From Algoriphagus locisalis (GTDB taxonomy: Bacteria > Bacteroidota > Bacteroidia > Cytophagales > Cyclobacteriaceae), in the NCBI RefSeq assembly GCF_900116615.1, contig NZ_FPBF01000011.1, positions 1 to 64,000 of the forward strand: a stretch of DNA of 64,000 nucleotides, written 5' to 3'. Each line of letters starts with the position of its first letter. Position 1 is the first letter of the stretch. Under the pieces are notes generated by a model. The model did no database searches. It worked only from the letters and a program-made list of their open reading frames with translations, and was not told where the DNA came from. Shown piece by piece: positions 57,899-64,000 of the stretch. The position numbers were made by a program, and so were the translations under genes.

Positions 57899-60800
57899 CT
57901 AGAAGGAATAACTTACCTGAGAACCAACCTCTGGATCGAGTTCTACATTTGCAAATACGCCGATCTCCTGTTGAAGATCTTCCACGTGGCTAATGATTCC
58001 AACGATCCGATTTTCGTGGCGAAGTGATTTGAGCGTTTCAAAAACCACCCGTAGTGCATTTTTATCCAATGCTCCGAAACCTTCATCCATGAAGAAAAAG
58101 CTTTGATCTGCTTGATTGAGTGCTTTTACTTTCTCTGCCAAAGCCAATGCTAAACACAGCGAAGCTTGGAAAGTCTGACCTCCTGAAAGCGTTTTAAGCA
58201 AGCGCTTTTTTCCTCCGTTTAAGTAGTCAATAACCCAGAATGTATTGTTGTCGTCAATTTCAAGACTAAGGCGATTTTTGCAGAGTTTCATAAAGCGGAC
58301 ATTCGCCGTATTACAAAGCTCTTTCAGGTAAATCGAGCTCACAAACTTCACGAAGCCACTGCCTCTGAACAGGTTGTCCAGCTCCTTGAGGTAACTTTCC
58401 CGGGTTTCCAGCTTGGCATATTCCTTTTGGAAAACCTCTTTTTCTGCAATCTTGGCTATGCTTTCTTCTATTTCCTTTTCAAGTAAAAGCGTTTGTTTTT
58501 GGAGTGAGTCCGCATTAATCTTCAATTGCTGAAGGGAAGTCGAAAGCTCCTGAAAGTCCGCTTCCTGAAAGTTTGAAACTCCCTGTTCCGCTTCTAGCTC
58601 TTGAATTCTGTTTTCTGCAATAGCCACTTTCTGATCAAATTGTGAAATCTCCAAAGCTACTTTTTCTGCATCCAACGAATGCTGAAACAAGCGGATTAAC
58701 GCAGCTTCTTCGGTAAAACCATGGGTGATTTTCAAGGTTTCAAATTTTGTCGTAAGCTTTTCGAGTCTGGTTGAACTTTGATCTCTCAGCTTTTTGAATT
58801 GATCCAGATCTGCCAAGTTCTTGTCCGACACACTACGTTTTTCACGAAGATGTTTTTGTTTTCCTTCGAGCGATTGAAGCGCCTCCTCAATGTCTTTTTC
58901 CACCTTGTCAATAGCGGCTTGTATCTGCGAGGATTCTTTGGTAAAAAACTGCTTGCAGAAAGCCATATCACGGATTTCTTCCTTCTTGGAAGAAATATTT
59001 GAAAGCACTGATTGAAGTTTTAGCTGTGCCTGTTGCAGTTCTTTTTCTGATTGATCGATCAAAATCCGCTCAGCATCCCAGTTTTTGCGAAGCGTTTTCA
59101 CTTCTTGGATGATTTTTTCCCGGCTTTGGGAACTGTGTTCTATGGCCTGGATTTTCGTCAATAATTCAGCATGTGAACCAATTCCTTCTTTGGCAAGAGT
59201 GGTTTTAATAGAACTGAGGTTTTCCCGCAATTGCTGTAAGTCCTTCTTTTTCGCAGCGCTGTTTTTTTGATGATTTTCGAGATGAAAGCGCAATTCACTT
59301 TGTGTGGATTTGGAAGTTTGTATTTGCTCAAGAAGTAGCTTAGCACTCTGTATTTGCTGGGTTATTTCCCCTAAATCTACAGCTCCATCACCTTCAAGCG
59401 GATTTGGATGATCCAAAGCGCCGCAAAGCGGGCATGGCTCACCCTGATGCAATAAGTGAACATGGGCAGCAAGACCTTGTTTTTGTATCACCCCATCCCG
59501 TTGTTTCTCCAGTTCCTGAATGGCGGATTTCTGGCTCACTTCCCAGCTTTCCAGAGAGCCCAGATTAGCAGGAATTTTGTTTTTCAGGGTTTCAATTTTT
59601 CCCGTGATTTCCTTTACTTCTTTTGCAATTTCGGTCTCTTCAGCTTGAAGCTTATCCAATTGATTTTCCAGGTTTTTCCAATCTTTTGCCGAGCTAATCA
59701 AATTAGCTAACACAGCGCTATCCGTAGTGCTGATCTTTTCTGCATCTGTTTCTAGTTCAGTGATTTTTGTTTCTAGTGTCTTTTGAGTTTGTTTTTTTCT
59801 TTCTATGGTTGGCTGTAACTCCTGCAGCTTATCATTTGCCATTACCCGCTGAGTTTCTAGGTTTTGGATTTCTATGACTTTTTTCAAATCACGGATTTTT
59901 GCCTCCCGCTGCGGTCGTTCCTGATTTTTCTTTTTGAGCTCTTCCTCTTCATTTTCTAGGTCAGCTACTTCTTTGGCAAACTCAAGCTTGAAGCGCTCAC
60001 AATCGATCACACTGACTTTAAATTTCTCCAAATCTGCGCTCGTATCCCGGATCTGCTCCCATATTGGACGCAAGTAGGTTTTTGCTTTGATAAATTCGGA
60101 GTGAAGCTGCCGCTGTTTTTCGATTTCGGGGCGCTGTAAATTCAGACTTTCTTTCTCTGTTTTGAATTTCAGCAATTGCTGATTTTTAGCTCGCAGATTT
60201 TCTTGTATGCGGACTTCGGATTCAGCATTTTTTAGTTTTTGCGAAGCTTCCGTGGCCTGCTTTTTCAATTCCTTAAACTGACTTTGCTTTTCAGTCAACA
60301 GTTGCTCAGAAAACTCTTCTAAACCCTGCAATTGCGTTTCCAGACGGATTTTTTGCTCTTTTACTGTTTTGAGAAGAGTTCCTGTTTTGAATGAAAGATC
60401 AAATCGTTCCAGACCAAAAAGCTCCTTCATCATCTTCGCCTGGTCCAGTGGCTTTTGATCGATAAATTCTCGGAATTTTCCCTGCGGAATGATCACAGTC
60501 TGCTTGAAATGCTCTTTTTTCATGCCGACGATCTCTTCGGCTCTAGCAGTAATTGGCTCCCAGTTGCCATCTACCTTTTCATAAAACGTATGCTCCGCGG
60601 GCTTGATGTCATCAAAATTCTTTGAGTTTCTCTTTGCAGAATAACGCGCCAGGTAGGTCTTTGCGTTATTCCTGCCTGAGCTGAACTCAAAATTCAAAAG
60701 CAGTAAATCACTCTGCAGATTGACCATGCTGTTCTTTTCACCACGATCAGAAAGGCGCTCGGTGCTTCCATAGAGTGCCAAAAGAATTGCTTCCAAAATG

Positions 60801-60928
60801 GAAGATTTTCCGCTGCCCACCGCACCAAAAATCCCAAATAATCCGGCTGCTGTAAGCTTGTCAAATTCTATCGTCTGCTTCTCTTTGTAGGAATATAATC
60901 CCTGAATGTCAAGTCTAATAGGAATCAT
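57899..60928 (-). CDS. sbcC: Exonuclease SbcCD subunit C (Rad50-like)
   Basis: This 1009-residue SMC-like ATPase starts MIPIRLDIQGLYSYKEKQTI, with Walker A LFGIFGAVGSGKSSILEAIL. A long coiled coil is split by a zinc hook with CPLC (GEPCPLCGALDHP, about residue 510). The C-terminal half shows LLKTLSGGQTFQASLCLALA (signature) and SFFFMDEGFGALDKNALRVV (Walker B). With SbcD it opens hairpins and processes double-strand ends. Its start overlaps the sbcD stop by 4 bp, and the palindrome pair lies just beyond its stop. SbcCD cuts palindrome-derived hairpins, so this neighbour is noteworthy though probably coincidental. Confidence 0.94.
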   Translation of the reverse strand: MIPIRLDIQGLYSYKEKQTIEFDKLTAAGLFGIFGAVGSGKSSILEAILLALYGSTERLSDRGEKNSMVNLQSDLLLLNFEFSSGRNNAKTYLARYSAKRNSKNFDDIKPAEHTFYEKVDGNWEPITARAEEIVGMKKEHFKQTVIIPQGKFREFIDQKPLDQAKMMKELFGLERFDLSFKTGTLLKTVKEQKIRLETQLQGLEEFSEQLLTEKQSQFKELKKQATEASQKLKNAESEVRIQENLRAKNQQLLKFKTEKESLNLQRPEIEKQRQLHSEFIKAKTYLRPIWEQIRDTSADLEKFKVSVIDCERFKLEFAKEVADLENEEEELKKKNQERPQREAKIRDLKKVIEIQNLETQRVMANDKLQELQPTIERKKQTQKTLETKITELETDAEKISTTDSAVLANLISSAKDWKNLENQLDKLQAEETEIAKEVKEITGKIETLKNKIPANLGSLESWEVSQKSAIQELEKQRDGVIQKQGLAAHVHLLHQGEPCPLCGALDHPNPLEGDGAVDLGEITQQIQSAKLLLEQIQTSKSTQSELRFHLENHQKNSAAKKKDLQQLRENLSSIKTTLAKEGIGSHAELLTKIQAIEHSSQSREKIIQEVKTLRKNWDAERILIDQSEKELQQAQLKLQSVLSNISSKKEEIRDMAFCKQFFTKESSQIQAAIDKVEKDIEEALQSLEGKQKHLREKRSVSDKNLADLDQFKKLRDQSSTRLEKLTTKFETLKITHGFTEEAALIRLFQHSLDAEKVALEISQFDQKVAIAENRIQELEAEQGVSNFQEADFQELSTSLQQLKINADSLQKQTLLLEKEIEESIAKIAEKEVFQKEYAKLETRESYLKELDNLFRGSGFVKFVSSIYLKELCNTANVRFMKLCKNRLSLEIDDNNTFWVIDYLNGGKKRLLKTLSGGQTFQASLCLALALAEKVKALNQADQSFFFMDEGFGALDKNALRVVFETLKSLRHENRIVGIISHVEDLQQEIGVFANVELDPEVGSQVSYSF

Positions 60929-62154
60929 GCTTCGTCGTTTTGGCTGATTACTTCTTTGAAAATTGTGAGCAATTCTTCGTTTGGCTCCTGGCCCTTGTCG
61001 CTTTCGTAGAAAAGTTTAAACAGGCTTTCCATGTCTTTTCCTAAGTCTTCTACTTGCAAACTGGTGTTTTCCCGGCCCTGTGGATTTTTGATCTGAGGAA
61101 TCAAATTCACGATGCCATCGTGGGCTTTCATGATTGCTTTGCGGGTAGCCGCTTCTATGGAACTTTCCGTGATGTAAGTCAATTCCACAAAGCAGTAGGG
61201 GTTTGCTTCTAACCATTCCAAGGTGTCTGGTAGCTTATCGAAGGTTTTGCGATAAAGCGGTCTTCCTTCTTTTAACCCGACTGGTGTATAGGTGACAGAT
61301 TTTCCTGGTTCGGCTTCTATGGTCACCACTTGCTTTTGCTGGTCTGCTTCGCTGAAAGAGTACGCGAGAGGCGAGCTGGAATAGACTACCGGACAGTGCT
61401 CGTGCCCTACCGCATGGTAGCGATGTAAATGACCTAAAGCTGCATATTGGATTTGAGAAGGGATGTTTCTGGTGAAAAGAGCCTGCGTTCCACCCACATG
61501 AAGGATCGGTCGCTCTGATTCCGGTTCTGCTTCGGGTTTTTCCCCTTCCTTCATAAAGAAAAAATGTCCTACGAAAAGATTTACACCATTCTCATCGCAG
61601 TATTGATCGGCTATTTCGCACCACTTAGATCCCATCAGATTGCGGAATTCCTCCTCGCGATCTACTTCGCCCAGGTAAGTTTTCATGGAAACCTCATTTG
61701 CATAAGGAGCTAAAATGATTCGAATTGGAAAATCAACTTCAGGTAGTTTCATCTCCACAAAACCGGTAGCAGATTTTGTAATTTCTATTCCATTATCAAG
61801 CTTTCCAGTTGGGATAACGGTGTCGTATTTTCCATAAAAGAATATGCCCATTTCGCGAGCCAGTGGATCCGGAGCTTCGACAAACTGAGTGCTGTCATGA
61901 TTTCCGGAGATAGCGATAATCGGCCGTTTGCCTCCTTTGGAGAGTCTGCGAAGGGATTTGTAAAGTAATTCTACAGCTTCGTGACTGGGATTGAAAGTGT
62001 CGAAAATATCGCCCGCTAATAGAACCAGATCCACTTCTTCTCTATCTGCGATCTGCTGGATTTCTTCCAGAACCAGCTTTTGCTCTTCTAGTCTGGAGAA
62101 TTCTTGTAACCTTTTGCCCAAATGCCAATCTGCAGTGTGGAGGATTTTGATCAT
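60925..62154 (-). CDS. sbcD: Exonuclease SbcCD subunit D (Mre11-like)
   Basis: This 409-residue metallophosphoesterase shows IKILHTADWHLGKRLQEFSR, LVLLAGDIFDTFNPS, PIIAISGNHDSTQFVEAPDP, NLFVGHFFFMKEG and IQYAALGHLHRYHAVGHEHC. All five Mre11-type metal motifs are present. It is the nuclease subunit of SbcCD, with the capping domain at the C-terminus. It is first in the sbcD-sbcC operon, whose promoter would lie in the divergent spacer shared with the RlpA-like gene (TTG about 20 nt before TAATTTAG on the minus strand). Confidence 0.94.
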   Translation of the reverse strand: MIKILHTADWHLGKRLQEFSRLEEQKLVLEEIQQIADREEVDLVLLAGDIFDTFNPSHEAVELLYKSLRRLSKGGKRPIIAISGNHDSTQFVEAPDPLAREMGIFFYGKYDTVIPTGKLDNGIEITKSATGFVEMKLPEVDFPIRIILAPYANEVSMKTYLGEVDREEEFRNLMGSKWCEIADQYCDENGVNLFVGHFFFMKEGEKPEAEPESERPILHVGGTQALFTRNIPSQIQYAALGHLHRYHAVGHEHCPVVYSSSPLAYSFSEADQQKQVVTIEAEPGKSVTYTPVGLKEGRPLYRKTFDKLPDTLEWLEANPYCFVELTYITESSIEAATRKAIMKAHDGIVNLIPQIKNPQGRENTSLQVEDLGKDMESLFKLFYESDKGQEPNEELLTIFKEVISQNDEA

Positions 62155-62211
62155 AAGTCTTGAAAAATGAATGAAAAACTAAATTACTTCCATGAATGAG
62201 TTACTGCAAGC

Positions 62212-62226
62212 CATTTGATACAAATG
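62212..62226. promoter_or_regulatory. Palindrome in the sbcD/rlpA divergent promoter region
   Basis: CATTTG-ATA-CAAATG is a perfect 15-bp palindrome 58 bp from the sbcD start and 51 bp from the RlpA-like start. Its TTTG can serve as a -33 element in either direction. A regulator site is possible. Confidence 0.4.
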
Positions 62227-62277
62227 ACATTAATTGGCATCTTTATTGGAAATGGCAGGCGATAATTCAGGTTACGT

Positions 62278-62772
62278 ATGTGGAATTGGCTTCTTATTTT
62301 AGTGGCATCTCTTATGTCAGAGCAGACTCAGCCTGAATTGCCTCCTGATGCACTGCTTATCCAAGAGGGCACGGCTAGTTATTATGGTCGTAGATTCCAT
62401 TTAAGAAAGACTTCCAACGGGGAGATTTTTCATATGGACAGTTTAACCGCTGCACATAAAACTTTGCCTTTTAATACTCTTGTGAAAGTGACTAGAGAAG
62501 ATACGGGTGAACATGTCTGGGTCAGAATCAACGATAGACTTCCCAAAACTTCCAGACGTATTATTGACTTGTCGCGTGCTGCGGGTACTCAATTAGGACT
62601 TCTTCACGACGGAATTACCAAAGTGCGACTTGAAGTGGAGTCTATCGAAGAGATCGATAGACTTATTGAATATTATGGAGATAATCCGCCAACAACCCTG
62701 AGACTACGGCCTGTGGATCTTGCTATTAGCGTACCTTCTAAGGAAATAAATACCAATCTGCCGGATTTTTAG
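62278..62772 (+). CDS. RlpA-like septal-ring lytic transglycosylase (double-psi beta-barrel)
   Basis: This 164-residue secreted protein has a short N-terminal hydrophobic segment (MWNWLLILVASLMSEQ) and a DPBB domain of the RlpA type: EGTASYYGRRFHLRKTSNGE, SLTAAHKTLPFNTLVKVTRE, HVWVRINDRLPKTSRRIIDL and SRAAGTQLGLLHDGITKVRL. The conserved histidine and aspartate of the RlpA active site (TAAHKTLPF, NDR) are present. It would cleave denuded peptidoglycan in the periplasm, as shown for P. aeruginosa RlpA. The SPOR domain is missing, so septal targeting may differ. Confidence 0.87.
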   Translation: MWNWLLILVASLMSEQTQPELPPDALLIQEGTASYYGRRFHLRKTSNGEIFHMDSLTAAHKTLPFNTLVKVTREDTGEHVWVRINDRLPKTSRRIIDLSRAAGTQLGLLHDGITKVRLEVESIEEIDRLIEYYGDNPPTTLRLRPVDLAISVPSKEINTNLPDF

Positions 62773-62854
62773 AATCATTAACATCCTTTTTGCAATAAAA
62801 ATTTTGACATTGAAGAATTACTTAGTTTCTTAACAGATGAAACTACTTATTTCA

Positions 62855-63925
62855 ATGAAAAACTCTACTCTCTTACTTTTCGGTTTTTTAATTGCCCTGT
62901 TTTCTGCTTGTGAAGAAGATAAGGAAAAGGTCGAAGAAGCTCCCTCAGAATCCTTTCGAAACGAAGTTGCTGCCACAGAAGTGAATATCGCTACGGCAGA
63001 GCGCAAAAGCTTCGATTATCTAATCAATGCCACAGGCAAACTGGAGGCTGGTGCTGAAGTGCTGGCCGTGATAGAACAGGCAGGCTATCTTCTCGAAGTT
63101 AATGTCCGAGAAGGGCAGTACGTCAAGAAAGGTGACGTGATTGCGACACTGGATCCTACGGAGGCGGAATTCCGTCTCGAAAAAGCTAAGATCTCCCTGC
63201 GAAATGCCAATGCAGAATACGAGTCCATGAAAATGGGTTTTGAAGCTTTGTTTGCCTCAGACAACTCTGATCAAAAAGCAGTTGTTGATGAGCAACTCCG
63301 AGCTAAATCTGGTGTTTTCATGAGTGAGGTGGAGCTCAGAGAAGCTCAGATGGCTTTTGACCGTAGTGTGGTGAAGGCACCCATCTCAGGTCAAGTGGCT
63401 GACCTAAAATATAAAGCTGGAAGTTTGGTTGGGGCGAGTACAGAGCTTTGCCAGATTTTGGGCACCAATGAATTTATCCTAAAAGTAAAAGTGCTAGAGT
63501 CTGACATCAGTTTGATCTCCATCAATCAGAAAGCAGAGGTTTACCCTATTTCAAATACCCAAACAGCATTGACTGGAAGGGTGACTGGAATCAACCCTAA
63601 AGTAGATGAAAGTGGTCTGGTTCAGGTTTCCATCACTTTGGCAGCCAACAAGAGTTTATTACCGGGAATGAATGCAAGAGCGATTATCCGCGCTCCTCAA
63701 AACAACAGTTTAGTAGTTCCAAAAGATGCCTTGGTTTACCGGTCAGGCAGGGCTGTGGTATTTACTATTGAGAATAAGGAATCCAAATGGAACTACGTGG
63801 AAGTGGGCAAGGATAACGGGGAGGAAGTAGAGATTCTCGAAGGGATAGAGGAAAATAGTACCGTCATCACTTCCAACAACCTACAACTTGCACATCAAGC
63901 GCCGGTTCAAATCGTAACAGAATAA
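62855..63925 (+). CDS. RND efflux periplasmic adaptor (membrane-fusion protein)
   Basis: This 356-residue lipoprotein-type adaptor (MKNSTLLLFGFLIALFSAC) shows a barrel-sandwich lipoyl-like domain (AGAEVLAVIEQAGYLLEVNV, REGQYVKKGDVIATLDPTEA), a hairpin of about 70 residues (RLEKAKISLRNANAEYESMK), VKAPISGQVADLKYKAGSLV, then the beta-barrel and membrane-proximal domains (LPGMNARAIIRAPQNNSLVV). It links an inner-membrane RND pump to an outer-membrane channel. An in-frame ATG at 62837 is also possible; 62855 gives the better signal. The RND pump gene starts 4 nt after its stop. The exported substrate is unknown. Confidence 0.88.
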   Translation: MKNSTLLLFGFLIALFSACEEDKEKVEEAPSESFRNEVAATEVNIATAERKSFDYLINATGKLEAGAEVLAVIEQAGYLLEVNVREGQYVKKGDVIATLDPTEAEFRLEKAKISLRNANAEYESMKMGFEALFASDNSDQKAVVDEQLRAKSGVFMSEVELREAQMAFDRSVVKAPISGQVADLKYKAGSLVGASTELCQILGTNEFILKVKVLESDISLISINQKAEVYPISNTQTALTGRVTGINPKVDESGLVQVSITLAANKSLLPGMNARAIIRAPQNNSLVVPKDALVYRSGRAVVFTIENKESKWNYVEVGKDNGEEVEILEGIEENSTVITSNNLQLAHQAPVQIVTE

Positions 63926-63928
63926 GCC

Positions 63929-64000
63929 ATGGTTAGATTTTTACTGGCCCGGCCGATCGCAGTATTTATGACTTTTATGGCGTTGATGGTTTTTGCCTTC
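63929..64000 (+). CDS. RND efflux permease, N-terminal start only
   Basis: The last 72 bp encode MVRFLLARPIAVFMTFMALM and VFAF, the N-terminal tail and start of the first membrane helix typical of AcrB/CusA-type RND pumps (RPIAVFMTF). The rest lies outside the window. It begins 4 nt after the adaptor stop, so it belongs to the same operon. Confidence 0.88.
   Translation, partial: MVRFLLARPIAVFMTFMALMVFAF

Overview
The window comes from a Bacteroidota chromosome, most likely order Cytophagales and close to Cyclobacteriaceae/Algoriphagus; the family is an inference from gene content. Pointers to the phylum: a TonB receptor with STN and carboxypeptidase-regulatory domains next to a DUF4249 lipoprotein; a protein with a type IX secretion (T9SS) C-terminal sorting domain; the block bamD - omega-like - coaBC - porD(DUF4835) - recN; OstA-like, DUF2795, DUF349 and RND/MFP genes of Bacteroidota type; weak Shine-Dalgarno signals; and several promoters of the form TTTG-N19-21-TAnnTTTG. 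No rRNA, tRNA or CRISPR array was seen.

Layout. 1-2.6 kb is a mobile/repeat zone: a truncated IS110-family transposase with a structured upstream non-coding end (candidate bridge RNA), then a REP-associated tyrosine transposase (RAYT) inside arrays of REP-like palindromes. 2.6-12.5 kb holds housekeeping and accessory genes: DUF2795, DUF349, ettA, a ParE-type toxin-antitoxin pair, a membrane MutS-like ATPase, a metallophosphoesterase, two tiny membrane proteins, an aminotransferase and a lipoprotein. 12.7-28.3 kb is a catabolic region: two divergent PVC-type cytochrome c lipoproteins, a DUF1080 (3-keto-disaccharide hydrolase family) lipoprotein, a DUF4432 epimerase-like protein, a cupin protein, two TIM-barrel isomerase-like proteins, a Gfo/Idh/MocA oxidoreductase and an S33 peptidase. 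The set fits glycoside processing through 3-keto intermediates. A decayed second RAYT with its own REPs interrupts it. 28.4-34.7 kb is a tightly packed operon: unknown secreted protein - TonB receptor - DUF4249 - macroglobulin-like protein.

34.7-50.9 kb is core: MscS channel, DUF3352-like protein, mdh, cyclic-nucleotide-binding protein, tilS, OstA-like, T9SS cargo, bamD, omega-like, coaBC, porD, recN, fabI. 51-56.4 kb has a secreted amidohydrolase, an alpha/beta hydrolase, then a MarR - YceI - ring-cleaving dioxygenase - carboxylesterase cluster resembling quinone-stress regulons. 56.5-57.9 kb is an AAA ATPase/DUF4143 gene bracketed on both sides by tandem pairs of 22-bp palindromes. I consider this the most intriguing unexplained structure here. 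57.9-64 kb holds sbcC-sbcD, an RlpA-like protein, an RND adaptor and the first 24 codons of its inner-membrane transporter.

The most interesting leads are the palindrome-flanked ATPase cassette, the IS110 candidate bridge RNA, the two-copy RAYT/REP system (including a 20-bp module nested inside REPs), the 3-keto-sugar cluster and the MarR operator region.
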